Origin: Burkholderia singularis
GTDB taxonomy: Bacteria > Pseudomonadota > Gammaproteobacteria > Burkholderiales > Burkholderiaceae
Direction of reading: 5' to 3'
Length of the DNA: 64,000 nucleotides
NCBI RefSeq assembly: GCF_900176645.1
Contig: NZ_FXAN01000033.1
Coordinates: 1-64,000, forward strand
The translations under genes and the position numbers were made by a program. The notes beneath the pieces are model-generated. The model did not search any database, was not told the DNA's origin, and saw only the letters and a list, made by a program, of their open reading frames with translations. Shown here piece after piece: positions 35,276 through 43,964 of this stretch (position 1 is its first letter; each line of letters starts with the position of its first letter).

Positions 35276-35545
35276 TCAATGTCGCTGTGGGAGAAGGGTG
35301 TCGATGCCGTAAGCCTGCGCGAGACTTGCAAGCTTCGGCGGCACGTTGAGAATATCGAGCGTGGCGCCGCGCTCACGCGCGGCGCGCTGCCATGCGAGCA
35401 GCACCGCCAGCGCGGAGGAATCGAATTGGGTGAGCGCGCCGCAATCGACTGCCGTCGCGCCCGCGTCGATATGCGCGAGCCCTTGCGCAAGCACGGTCTT
35501 CGCGCTTGCGTGGGTCAGCGTCGCACCAGTGCCGAAGCGGTTCAC
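35276..35545 (-). CDS. mlaB: STAS-domain protein MlaB
   Basis: 89 residues from a GTG at 35545, which overlaps the mlaC stop (GTGA). The longer frame to 35665 would run inside mlaC. The STAS fold is seen in VNRFGTGATLTHASAKTVLA and VDCGALTQFDSSALAVLLAW, where the DSSAL loop is the conserved contact site. MlaB binds the MlaF ATPase and is needed for the inner-membrane lipid transporter MlaFEDB. Confidence 0.88.
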   Translation of the reverse strand: MNRFGTGATLTHASAKTVLAQGLAHIDAGATAVDCGALTQFDSSALAVLLAWQRAARERGATLDILNVPPKLASLAQAYGIDTLLPQRH

Positions 35546-36174
35546 GACGATTGCTTGCCCGAAGCAAGCTGCTGGTTGCGTTCGGTCAGGAACTGGATCA
35601 AGCCGTCCACGCCGCTTTGCTGGATTTTTTCGTTGAACTGCTGCTGGTACGTTTGGATCAGCCACGCGCCCAGCACGTTCAAGTCATACACGCGCCAGCC
35701 CTGCGGCGTCTTGTAAAGGCGATAGTCGATCTGCACCGGTTGACCGTTGTTCATCGCCACCGTGCGCACGACGACGTCCGTTGCATCCGGATCGGCGCGG
35801 AACGGCGGATACTGGATCTGTTGATCCGGCTTCAATTGCGCGAGCGCGCCCGAGTACGTGCGGATCAGCAGCATCTTGAACTGCTCGAGCACCTGCTGTT
35901 GCTGCGCGGGTGTCGCGGTGCGCCAGTTGCGGCCCATCGCAAGCTGCGTGGTCCGGCGAAAATCGGTGTACGGCAGGATGTCCTTGTTGACGATCGTCAT
36001 GATGCGCGCGGTGTCGCCCTGCTTGATCGTCTGTGTGCGCACTTCGTCGAGCACCTGCTGCGTCGCGGTCTTGATCAGCGCCTGCGGATTCGATTGGTCG
36101 ACTTCGGCATGTGCGGCGGCCGCGCCAAACGAGAACAGCGCGGCGAAAACGGGGATCAGAAACAGTTTCTTCAT
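35542..36174 (-). CDS. mlaC: Periplasmic phospholipid-binding protein MlaC
   Basis: 210 residues with a signal peptide (MKKLFLIPVFAALFSFGAAA, cut after AHA). The mature part has Tol-toluene tolerance/MlaC motifs: DILPYTDFRRTTQLAMGRNW and QIDYRLYKTPQGWRVYDLNV. It shuttles phospholipid between MlaA at the outer membrane and MlaFEDB at the inner membrane. It lies between mlaA and mlaB. Confidence 0.95.
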   Translation of the reverse strand: MKKLFLIPVFAALFSFGAAAAHAEVDQSNPQALIKTATQQVLDEVRTQTIKQGDTARIMTIVNKDILPYTDFRRTTQLAMGRNWRTATPAQQQQVLEQFKMLLIRTYSGALAQLKPDQQIQYPPFRADPDATDVVVRTVAMNNGQPVQIDYRLYKTPQGWRVYDLNVLGAWLIQTYQQQFNEKIQQSGVDGLIQFLTERNQQLASGKQSS

Positions 36175-36293
36175 AAGTATGTCCTGCGTATGTGATCAGT
36201 GCCAGAACTTGGAACCGGCAGCGGCGGCACAAGTTCGCGCCATCGCCGTCAGAATCGTTTCCGGCTGTAACGAGTGTAAGCGCCGGGGCGGAC

Positions 36294-37214
36294 TCAATGC
36301 AGCCGGATGCTCGGCAGGTGAATCCCGCCCGGCGACGGCGGCACCACCTGCTGCGGCGGCACCTGCGTCGCGCTGGCCGGGTTCGGCTCAGCCGCGGCCG
36401 GTGCGGACGCGGCCTGCGCCGGCTCGGCACCGGACGCCGCCGTCGCGGCACCCGCGGCGGCCGCGCCGTCGTCCGGCATATCGTACTTCGGCAGCGCCTG
36501 GTCACCATAGTTCGGCAGGTCGGCCTGCGCGTTGCCGCCGATCAGCAACTGACGGCGCTGCAGGTACGCATTGCGCACGAACGAATATTTGTCGATGGCG
36601 GCCGCATTGAGCACGTCGCCCGCGCCGAGCAGGTTCGCGCGCGTATTGACGAGGTTCAAGCCAAACAGCCCCCAGCTCACCGAATTCGGGCTCACGTAGG
36701 TGAGCGGGTTGCCCGCGTAATCGACCGCGAGGCCCGCCGTGTCGCGCACCGTGCTCGGGCCGAGGAACGGCAGCACGAGGTACGGGCCGCTCGGCACACC
36801 GTAATGGCCGAGCGTCACGCCGAAGTCGTTCGTGTGCTTCGGCAGCTTTGCGAGCGTCGCGACGTCAAACAGGCCGCCGACGCCGAACACCGTGTTGATC
36901 ACGACGCGCATGATGTCGCCGACGCCGTCGGCGATTTTCAACTGCACGATATTGTTCGCGGCGATATAGACGTCGCCGATATTCGAGAAGAAATTGGTCA
37001 CGCTGTCGCGCACCGGCTGCGGCACCGCCCACTGGTAGCCGCGCGCGACGGGCTTGAGCGCATAGGTATCGACCGTGTCGTTGAACTTGTACATCGTCCG
37101 GTTGAAGCCTTCGAAAGGATCGCCTTTCGTGGGCGTTTGCACCGTCGCGCAGCCGCTCAATGCCGCCGCGGCCGTGAGCGTCAGCATTGCGTGGCTGATG
37201 CGAATCGTCTGCAT
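36294..37214 (-). CDS. mlaA: Outer-membrane lipoprotein MlaA (VacJ)
   Basis: 306 residues from the ATG at 37214. A lipoprotein signal ends in the lipobox LSGC near residue 22. Family motifs follow: DPFEGFNRTMYKFNDTVDTY, FFSNIGDVYIAANNI and LPFLGPSTVRDTAGLAVD. A long Ala/Pro-rich tail of about 60 residues is probably disordered. It removes phospholipid from the outer leaflet. Its position between mlaD and mlaC is characteristic of beta-proteobacteria; in E. coli mlaA is elsewhere. Confidence 0.96.
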   Translation of the reverse strand: MQTIRISHAMLTLTAAAALSGCATVQTPTKGDPFEGFNRTMYKFNDTVDTYALKPVARGYQWAVPQPVRDSVTNFFSNIGDVYIAANNIVQLKIADGVGDIMRVVINTVFGVGGLFDVATLAKLPKHTNDFGVTLGHYGVPSGPYLVLPFLGPSTVRDTAGLAVDYAGNPLTYVSPNSVSWGLFGLNLVNTRANLLGAGDVLNAAAIDKYSFVRNAYLQRRQLLIGGNAQADLPNYGDQALPKYDMPDDGAAAAGAATAASGAEPAQAASAPAAAEPNPASATQVPPQQVVPPSPGGIHLPSIRLH

Positions 37215-37270
37215 GATGTTCTTTCCCTCGCGTTTTCTATCGTCTGTCACCGGCTCGGCGCGCCGCACGC

Positions 37271-37789
37271 TCAATGCGCGGGGGCGCCCGACGCGGCGGC
37301 CGCGCCTGATGCCGCGGCCGGCTTCGAGCCGCCCGCGTCCGCCGCCTTGCTGTATAGGAACTGGCCGATCAGGTTCTCGAGCACGATTGCCGATTGCGTC
37401 ATCGTAATCGTGTCGCCGGATTTCAGCATTTCCGTGTCGCCGCCAGGCTCGAGGCCGATGTACTGCTCGCCGAGCAGCCCGGACGTCAGGATCTTCGCCG
37501 ACGAATCTTTCGGAAACTGATACTGCTTATCGAGATCGATCGTCACGAGCGCCTGATAGGTGTTCGAATCGAAGCCGATCGAGCCGACCCGGCCGACCAC
37601 CACGCCCGCGCTCTTGACCGCCGCGCGCGGCTTCAGCCCGCCGATGTTGTCGAATTTCATCTTCACTGTGTAAGTCGGCTGAAACGACAGCGAACTCATG
37701 TTGCCGACCTTCAGCGCGAGAAACAGCAGCGCGAGAAAGCCCAACACCACGAAGAGGCCGACCCAGAAGTCGAGAGCAGTCTTTTTCAT
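37271..37789 (-). CDS. mlaD: MCE-domain protein MlaD
   Basis: 172 residues from the ATG at 37789 (or 37795). One N-terminal membrane helix (FWVGLFVVLGFLALLFLALK), then a single MCE domain (YTVKMKFDNIGGLKPRAAVK, SAGVVVGRVGSIGFD, GLLGEQYIGLEPGG). The tail is Ala/Gly-rich. MlaD forms the hexameric ring of the inner-membrane lipid transporter. It is 18 bases from mlaE. Confidence 0.95.
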   Translation of the reverse strand: MKKTALDFWVGLFVVLGFLALLFLALKVGNMSSLSFQPTYTVKMKFDNIGGLKPRAAVKSAGVVVGRVGSIGFDSNTYQALVTIDLDKQYQFPKDSSAKILTSGLLGEQYIGLEPGGDTEMLKSGDTITMTQSAIVLENLIGQFLYSKAADAGGSKPAAASGAAAASGAPAH

Positions 37790-37806
37790 CGTCATCCCAA
37801 AAAGGC

Positions 37807-38574
37807 TTAGCTGAACATCAACGCGGTCAGCAGAAAATCGAGACCGAGCACGGCAAGCGACGCATACACGACGGTCTTGGTCGTCGCGCGCGACACGCCT
37901 TCGGGCGTCGGCTTCGCTTCGTACCCTTGAAACAGCGCGATAAACGTGACGGCAAAACCGAACACGACGCTCTTGAGCACGCCGTTGCCGACATCCGCCC
38001 ATACCGCGACGCCGCCCTGCATCTGCGACCAGAACGCGCCGGAATCGACGCCGATCAGCAGCACGCCGACGACGTAGCCGCCGAGCACGCCGACCGCGCT
38101 GAAGATCGCCGCGAGCAGCGGCATCGCAATCACGCCCGCCCACATCCGCGGCGCGATCACGTTCTTCAGCGGATCGATCGCCATCATTTCGAGCGCGGTC
38201 AGTTGCTCGCCCGCCTTCATCAGGCCGATTTCGGCCGTCAGCGACGTGCCCGCGCGGCCGGCGAACAGCAGCGCCGACACCACCGGGCCCAGCTCGCGCA
38301 CGAGCGACAACGCGACGAGCAGGCCGAGCGCCTGCTCGGAGCCGTAGCGGTTCAGCGTGTAATAGCCTTGCAGGCCGAGCACGAAGCCGACGAACAGCCC
38401 CGACACGGCGATGATCACGAACGAATAATTGCCGAGAAAATGAATCTGCTTCGTGACCAGCCGCGGCCTTTTCAGCAACGAGAAGAATTCGAGCACGACG
38501 CGCACGAACATCCGGCTCGCGTAGCCCGTGCGCTCGAGTCCGCCGATCACGAAACGTCCGATCGTGCTGATCAT
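37807..38574 (-). CDS. mlaE: Lipid transporter permease MlaE
   Basis: 255 residues with about five hydrophobic segments. MlaE-family motifs: VGFVLGLQGYYTLNRYGSEQ, LGLLVALSLVRELGPVVSAL, LFAGRAGTSLTAEIGLMKAG and EQLTALEMMAIDPLKNVIAP. It is the membrane subunit paired with MlaF. The start overlaps the mlaF stop by four bases. Confidence 0.97.
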   Translation of the reverse strand: MISTIGRFVIGGLERTGYASRMFVRVVLEFFSLLKRPRLVTKQIHFLGNYSFVIIAVSGLFVGFVLGLQGYYTLNRYGSEQALGLLVALSLVRELGPVVSALLFAGRAGTSLTAEIGLMKAGEQLTALEMMAIDPLKNVIAPRMWAGVIAMPLLAAIFSAVGVLGGYVVGVLLIGVDSGAFWSQMQGGVAVWADVGNGVLKSVVFGFAVTFIALFQGYEAKPTPEGVSRATTKTVVYASLAVLGLDFLLTALMFS

Positions 38575-39392
38575 CCGCGCCCTCCGCCCAGTCCGAAGTC
38601 CGCCGCGAGCGGCTGGCTCATGTAGTGAAATTTGAACGGGCCGTCCGGCGCGCCGTCGATGAATTGGCGCACGCTCGGCTCGGTCGACGCGCGCAGCTCG
38701 TCGGGCGTGCCCTCGGCCAGAACACCGCCGTTCGCGAGGAAGTACACGTAATCGGCGATCGCGAACGATTCCGGCACGTCGTGCGTGACGAGGATCGACG
38801 TCGCGCCGAGCGCCTGATTCAGCGTGCGGATCAGGTTCGCGGTGATGCCGAGTGAAATCGGATCGAGCCCCGCGAACGGCTCATCGTACATGATGAGCTG
38901 CGGATCGAGCGCGATCGCGCGCGCAAGCGCGATACGCCGCGCCATCCCGCCCGATACCTCGGACGGCATCAGCTCGCGCGCGCCGCGCAGGCCGACCGCG
39001 TTGAGCTTCATCAGCACGAGATCGCGGATCAATGCTTCCGGCAAATCGGTGTGCTCGCGCAGCGCGAACGCGACGTTGTCGAACACCGACATGTCGGTAA
39101 ACAGCGCGCCGAACTGGAACAACATCCCCATCTTGCGGCGCAGCGCATAAAGGCCGTCGCGCGTTTGCGCGCCGACGTCGTCGCCATCGAACAGCACCTG
39201 GCCGCGACGCGCGCGCACGAGCCCGCCGATCAGGCGCAGCACGGTCGTCTTGCCGCAGCCGGAACCGCCCATCACCGCGACCACCTGGCCGCGCGCGAAG
39301 CGCATGTTCAGGTTCGACAGCACAAGACGATCGCCGTAGCCGAAATCGACGTCGCGAAGCTCTAGCAGGGACTCAGAGGAGGAGGCGCTCAC
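38571..39392 (-). CDS. mlaF: Lipid transporter ATPase MlaF
   Basis: 273 residues. Walker A MGGSGCGKTT, signature SGGMARRIALARAIALDPQL, Walker B LIMYDEPFAGLDP and LVTHDVPE. The C-terminal extension is where MlaF interacts with MlaB. It is the first gene of mlaFEDACB; its promoter should lie in the 81-base gap before the thiE stop or just beyond. Confidence 0.96.
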   Translation of the reverse strand: MSASSSESLLELRDVDFGYGDRLVLSNLNMRFARGQVVAVMGGSGCGKTTVLRLIGGLVRARRGQVLFDGDDVGAQTRDGLYALRRKMGMLFQFGALFTDMSVFDNVAFALREHTDLPEALIRDLVLMKLNAVGLRGARELMPSEVSGGMARRIALARAIALDPQLIMYDEPFAGLDPISLGITANLIRTLNQALGATSILVTHDVPESFAIADYVYFLANGGVLAEGTPDELRASTEPSVRQFIDGAPDGPFKFHYMSQPLAADFGLGGGRG

Positions 39393-39473
39393 GGAGCTGA
39401 CATTCCTGTTACGCGGAACGTCGAATTATAGGGCCTGCACCGGAATGTTGTTGCGACGCCCCCTGCGGGCCGG

Positions 39474-40772
39474 TCAGAGATTGTCAAATTGACCGGCAAA
39501 TACCTTCTGCATTGCAATAATTGCCGATCGATAGTCGGTCGCGCCGGTGACCGCGCTGACGACCGCCGCACTGCCCACCCCCGTCGCGAGCACGGCCGCG
39601 AGCGTGTCGACGGTGATTCCGCCGATCGCGACGAGCGGCGCGCGCCCGGTGGCGATGCGCGCATAGCGCGCGATGCGCGCGAGCCCTTGCGGCGGCGCGG
39701 CATCGGCCTTGGTGCGGGTTGCGAACACCGGGCCGAGCGCGAGATAGCTCGGCTTGGCGTGCAACGCGACGAGCATTTCGTAGTAGCCGTGGCTCGACAG
39801 CCCGAGCCGCGCGCCCGCCTGCGCGATCGCGGCCAGATCGGCGGTGTCGAGATCCTCCTGACCGAGGTGGACGCCGTAGGCGCCCGCCTCGAGCGCAAGC
39901 CGCCAATGGTCGTTGATGAAGAGACGCGCATGCGGATAGCGGCGGCTCGCGGCGACGGCACGCTCGATTTCCGCGCGCAGCCTGTCGGGCGCCGCCCCCT
40001 TCACGCGCAACTGAACGGTCGTCACGCCGCAATCGAGCACTCTTTCGACCCAATCGGCGCTCGGCAGCACCGCGTAGAGGCCCAGCCGCTCCGGACATGG
40101 CGGAAAACCGGGCGCGGGTGCAGCAGGCGCGCTCAACGCGCGCGGCAGGCGCGCGAAATCGGTTGGCCACGGCAGGAGGTTGCCGTCAGCATGCGCGTCG
40201 GCGGGGTGGCAAGGATCGGCGCAATCCGTGCCGTTACCGCGCGCTTCGCCGCGATTTACGCCCATGCCGCGCGTGCCGCCGCCAAGCAGCGGGCCGGCAT
40301 CGCGCATCGTGCCCGCAGAGGCTCTGGCATCGTGCGCATCATCGCGATGCGCGCCGGCGCCGGCCGCCTCGTCACCGTCGCGCCATGCAAGCGCGAGGAC
40401 GAGCGCGTCGCGCGTGTCGAAGCCGCAATCGATGAATGCGGCGAGCGCGGCGATCCAATCGTCCGCGAGCGGCCCGCGCGAAGCGAGCGCGCAGCGTGAG
40501 CCGCCCGCATGGAGCGTCGCCGATGCATCGTCGATCACGATCACGGCCGCCCCCGCCGCCGTCAGCCGCGCGAGCGACTCGCCGCGCGCGGCGGCGTCGC
40601 CCGCCGCCGCGACAACGACATCGCCCGCGCGCGCAGGCTCGGGCGGCGCAAGGCAGATGCGCGCCGGCGCGGTTGACGCCGGCCATACGCCGAGCCTCGC
40701 GCGAATCCGCTCGGCGGCTTCGGCCAGCTCGTCGGCAGGCGGCCAGAATATTTCGGACAGCGCGGCGCTCAT
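39474..40772 (-). CDS. thiE: Thiamine-phosphate synthase with long N-terminal extension
   Basis: 432 residues, about twice the length of a stand-alone ThiE. The C-terminal 205 residues (from about 228) are a full synthase TIM-barrel: TVQLRVKGA, LFINDHWRLALEAGAYGVHL, GLSSHGYYE, LGPVFATRTK and VAIGGITVDT. The N-terminal 130 residues look like an alpha/beta domain (FWPPADELAEAAERIRARLG, GAAVIVIDDASATL) of unknown role, possibly a degenerate kinase. A low-complexity Gly/Ala/Asp/His linker joins the two. It is the last gene of thiO-thiS-thiG-thiE. Confidence 0.93.
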   Translation of the reverse strand: MSAALSEIFWPPADELAEAAERIRARLGVWPASTAPARICLAPPEPARAGDVVVAAAGDAAARGESLARLTAAGAAVIVIDDASATLHAGGSRCALASRGPLADDWIAALAAFIDCGFDTRDALVLALAWRDGDEAAGAGAHRDDAHDARASAGTMRDAGPLLGGGTRGMGVNRGEARGNGTDCADPCHPADAHADGNLLPWPTDFARLPRALSAPAAPAPGFPPCPERLGLYAVLPSADWVERVLDCGVTTVQLRVKGAAPDRLRAEIERAVAASRRYPHARLFINDHWRLALEAGAYGVHLGQEDLDTADLAAIAQAGARLGLSSHGYYEMLVALHAKPSYLALGPVFATRTKADAAPPQGLARIARYARIATGRAPLVAIGGITVDTLAAVLATGVGSAAVVSAVTGATDYRSAIIAMQKVFAGQFDNL

Positions 40773-40911
40773 ACCCGCCCGCCCAGCGCACCGGCGAATC
40801 CAGCCGCGAACGCCCCCGGCCGATCAGACAGCGCGGCGCCGATGCGCGGGCCGCGCCCCGCATCGACGGCCCTTCCCGCCGGCGTCTCCGACCCGCTGAA
40901 TTGCGCTGCGC

Positions 40912-41727
40912 TCATACACGCCCCCCATCCTGATGCCAGAACGGCATTCCAACGACGGGCGTGCTCGCTTGCGCGGCCTCGCGCGGCTCCATCTGGCCCG
41001 CGAGATAAGCGGCGCGCCCCGCATCGACGCCCAGCGCGAACGCGCGCGCCATGATCTCCGGATGCGTGGCCTGCGACACCGCCGTATTGAGCAGCACGCC
41101 GTCGAACCCCCACTCCATCACCTGGCACGCGTGCGACGGCACGCCCAACCCTGCGTCGACGATCAGCGGCACGTCGGGCAGCCGCTCGCGCAGCACGCGC
41201 AGCCCATACGGATTCACGATGCCCTTGCCGGTGCCGATCGGCGCGCCCCACGGCATCAGCACCTCGCAACCGGCGTCGAGCAGACGCCGGCCGATCACGA
41301 GATCCTCGGTGCAATACGGCAACACCTTGAAGCCGTCCTTCACGAGCAGCGCCGCGGCCTCGACCAGGCCGATCGGGTCCGGCTGCAACGTGTAATCGTC
41401 GCCGATCAGTTCGAGCTTGATCCAATCGGTGTCGAATATCTCGCGCGCCATCTGCGCGGTGGTCACCGCCTCCGCGACCGTCTGGCAGCCGGCGGTATTC
41501 GGCAGCAACGGCACGCGATGCTGCTTGAGCAGCTCGAAGAAACCGGCCTCGGCCGTGCCGGCGTTCATTTGCCGGCGCAGCGCGAGCGTCACCATGCCCG
41601 GCCGCGCGGCCGCGATCGAATCGGACAGCGATTGCAGCGACGGATAGCGCGACGTGCCGAGCAGCACGCGGCTCGCGAGGGTTTTGCCGTAAAGCGTGAG
41701 CGTGTCGGCGCAAGGAATGGAGGTCAT
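40912..41727 (-). CDS. thiG: Thiazole synthase
   Basis: 271 residues from the ATG at 41727; starts further upstream add a poorly conserved extension. TIM-barrel with LASRVLLGTSRYPSLQSLSD, the Schiff-base Lys in DWIKLELIGDDY, MPWGAPIGTGKGIVNPYGLR and VPLIVDAGLGVPSHACQVME. It makes the thiazole ring from deoxyxylulose phosphate, ThiS thiocarboxylate and the ThiO product. Confidence 0.97.
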   Translation of the reverse strand: MTSIPCADTLTLYGKTLASRVLLGTSRYPSLQSLSDSIAAARPGMVTLALRRQMNAGTAEAGFFELLKQHRVPLLPNTAGCQTVAEAVTTAQMAREIFDTDWIKLELIGDDYTLQPDPIGLVEAAALLVKDGFKVLPYCTEDLVIGRRLLDAGCEVLMPWGAPIGTGKGIVNPYGLRVLRERLPDVPLIVDAGLGVPSHACQVMEWGFDGVLLNTAVSQATHPEIMARAFALGVDAGRAAYLAGQMEPREAAQASTPVVGMPFWHQDGGRV

Positions 41728-41827
41728 CGAAGCATCCTTGGTTGAAACTGAAGCCGCGGCCGAAGCAGCCATCAAGCGGCGAATCGATCGTCAAATCGGG
41801 CGGCGCGCGCCATGCGCGGGGGCGGCA

Positions 41828-42037
41828 TCAGCCGCCCGCCACCGGATGCACGACGTCGAGCTTGTCGCCCGCCGCGAGCGCGCGCGTGGCGTGCTCCGAG
41901 CGCGCGACGAACGCGCCGTTCAGCGCAACCGCATAGGGCGGGCGCGCGCCGTATGCGGCGAGCGCATCGGCAATCGTCGCGCCGCCGGGCAGCGTCAGCG
42001 TCTGCTGATTGATCTGGAAATTGATCGGATTGTCCAT
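41828..42037 (-). CDS. thiS: Sulfur carrier protein ThiS
   Basis: 69 residues from the ATG at 42037, the usual family length. A ubiquitin-like fold (INFQINQQTLTLPGGATIAD) ends in the Gly-Gly that is adenylated and thiocarboxylated. An in-frame ATG at 42082 overlaps the thiO stop (ATGA) and would give 84 residues by translational coupling; either start could be used. It feeds sulfur to ThiG. Confidence 0.88.
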   Translation of the reverse strand: MDNPINFQINQQTLTLPGGATIADALAAYGARPPYAVALNGAFVARSEHATRALAAGDKLDVVHPVAGG

Positions 42038-42078
42038 CGTGTCGCCATCTTCTTTGCCGTAACTGTCTGTCAGGTTCG

Positions 42079-43245
42079 TCATGCTCTCGCATGGCTCGAT
42101 CCGCACGCCGCGCCCGCTTGCTGACGCTCGGCGCCGAGGTGCAGCAGCGCGGGCCAACGCGCATCGGCGCGCCAGGCGGCAAACGTGTCGGCATCGTGGA
42201 CCGTTCGCTCGAGCAGCGCCTGCGCAAAGCAAGCCGCGGTATCGGCAACCTCCGGCGCGATCATGAAGCCGTGCCGGTAAAGCCCGTTGACCGCGAGCGT
42301 CGCGCCGCCATGCCAAACGAGCGCCGGCCGATGATCGGGCAGCGTCGGCCGGCACTGCGCATTCAATTCGAGGATGCGCGCCTCGCCGAACGCCGGATGC
42401 ACCGAAAACGCGGCGCTCAGCAGTTCGAGCGCGGAGCGCACGCTAACGGGCGACATGTCCTCGCCCTCGATCTCGGTCGCGCCGATCACGTACAAATCGT
42501 GCTCCTTCGGCGCGACGTAAAGCGGATAGCGCGGATGCAAAAGCCTGACGGGCCGCGTGAGCCCGATGCCTGGCGCATGCACGCGCGCGACTTCGCCGCG
42601 AATCCCTCGCAACGCCGGCCATTGCGCTTTCGCGCCGAGCCCGCGGCAGTCGATCGTGATGCGCGCGGCGCGCGGCGCATGCGCGTCGACGCCCGCGTGC
42701 CAGTGCACGTCGACGCCCCGCTCGTCGAGGCCCGCCGCGAGTGCGTGCAGCGCCTGGCGGTTATCGAGCTGGCCTTCGCGCTGCAACAGCAGGCCGTGCG
42801 CGAAGCGCCCCGCGAGCGCCGGCTCCGTCGCACCGATCTGCGCGGCCGCGAGCGGCACGAGGCCGCCGTCGAGCAGATCGGCGCGCGCATTCGCGCGCAC
42901 GCGGCGCTCGAAAAGCGGCGCTTCCGCGCGATCCGCGTGATGCCAAACGATGAGTGTGCCGTTGCGCTGAAAAAAAACCGGCTCGGGCAACTCGGCAAGC
43001 CAGCGCAGCCAGCGGTCGAGCGATGCCGCGCCCAGATCGGTGATAAAGCGCTCGGCGCTTGCCGCCTCGGCGAGCGGCGCGAGCATCGCTGCGGCCACCC
43101 ACGCGGCAGACGACGTGCCGGCGGCGTCGCCGCGCTCGTAAAGCGAGACGCGGTGCCCCGCGAGCGCGAGACGCCATGCGATCAAACGGCCGACCAGGCC
43201 GCCACCCAGCACGGCGAAATCCGGTTCGGCCGAGCGCGGGTTCAT
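42079..43245 (-). CDS. thiO: Glycine oxidase ThiO
   Basis: 388 residues from the ATG at 43245. FAD-dependent oxidase: dinucleotide-binding FAVLGGGLVGRLIAWRLALA at the start, GDAAGTSSAAWVAAAMLAPL, and the C-terminal GHGF-like YRHGFMIAPEVADTAA. It oxidises glycine to the imine used by ThiG in aerobic bacteria. It is the first thi gene after the TPP riboswitch. Confidence 0.92.
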   Translation of the reverse strand: MNPRSAEPDFAVLGGGLVGRLIAWRLALAGHRVSLYERGDAAGTSSAAWVAAAMLAPLAEAASAERFITDLGAASLDRWLRWLAELPEPVFFQRNGTLIVWHHADRAEAPLFERRVRANARADLLDGGLVPLAAAQIGATEPALAGRFAHGLLLQREGQLDNRQALHALAAGLDERGVDVHWHAGVDAHAPRAARITIDCRGLGAKAQWPALRGIRGEVARVHAPGIGLTRPVRLLHPRYPLYVAPKEHDLYVIGATEIEGEDMSPVSVRSALELLSAAFSVHPAFGEARILELNAQCRPTLPDHRPALVWHGGATLAVNGLYRHGFMIAPEVADTAACFAQALLERTVHDADTFAAWRADARWPALLHLGAERQQAGAACGSSHARA

Positions 43246-43964
43246 CGCGCCCGTCCGTCGAACATGCCACGGCCAAGCCGCTGCGGCGCCGGCGCGCCGG
43301 ACGCGAGTAGGCAGGCGGCCGATAGCAGGCTGCCGCGCCAAAGAACTGAAGAATGAACGCTCATCGATTCCATCCGCCACGCGCGAACGCGTATTCAAAA
43401 GGACGAAACCGGCGAAAGAGGCCGGCCGCAACCGTACTGTGCTGTGCACGTTGCACACGATCGCGCCCGGATCGGGCGGCGCCAGGAAAACAGGGCCGGC
43501 GGGATCGGAAACTTCCCGCGCCGGTATTATCCGGATCGGGTGCGAAGGGACTCTCTCAGCCTCGTTGCGCGTATGCCCGAGCCGATCATCGGCCGGGTCG
43601 CGGCGCACGAAGCACCCCTGTTTCGTCGTCGGCCATTAGACCATAAAAGCGCAAACGGCGGCAAACCGTGCATGCCCGCGCATTCGCGCGCCGCGTGCGA
43701 GGCTGGCACAATGCGCGTGATCGCCGCGTCGGCCGGCGAATCGCGCGCGCCGCTCGGCGGCATCGCCCAGGGCGCGGGCCGGCGCGATCGGCACCGCGCG
43801 CATCGAGCGGCATCGGGCACCGGCGGGCATCGCCCGGCTCACGCATCATCGCGCGCCGTTTGAGATTAAGCGCCGTTTAAGACGCCGCCGACAGAATTCG
43901 CCGCACGCCAACAGTAGTCGCAAGCCGTGCGCCGCGACGCCAGCAACGTCCGATCAGGAAGCAC
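43246..43964. other. Intergenic region: thi leader and divergent promoters
   Basis: About 720 bases. The minus-strand half holds the TPP aptamer (43508-43624) and about 260 bases of leader down to thiO, with a small stem CCGGC/GCCGG at 43409-43425 followed by TTTCGTCCTTTT that may act as the terminator switch. From 43630 to 43964 no gene or structure stands out; the promoter of the plus-strand ABC transporter must lie here. Small frames on both strands look like GC-driven shadows. Confidence 0.6.
43508..43624 (-). ncRNA. TPP riboswitch (thi-box) upstream of thiO
   Basis: On the minus strand the aptamer runs GAAAC, AGGGGTGC, a variable P3 region, then GGCTGAGAGAGTCCC, ACCCGATCCGGATAATACCG, GCGCGGGAAGTTTC. 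The CTGAGA and CCGGATAATACCGGCG elements are the conserved thiamine-pyrophosphate-binding core, and the terminal GAAAC/GTTTC pair closes helix P1. High TPP should reduce expression of thiO-thiS-thiG-thiE. Confidence 0.93.
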
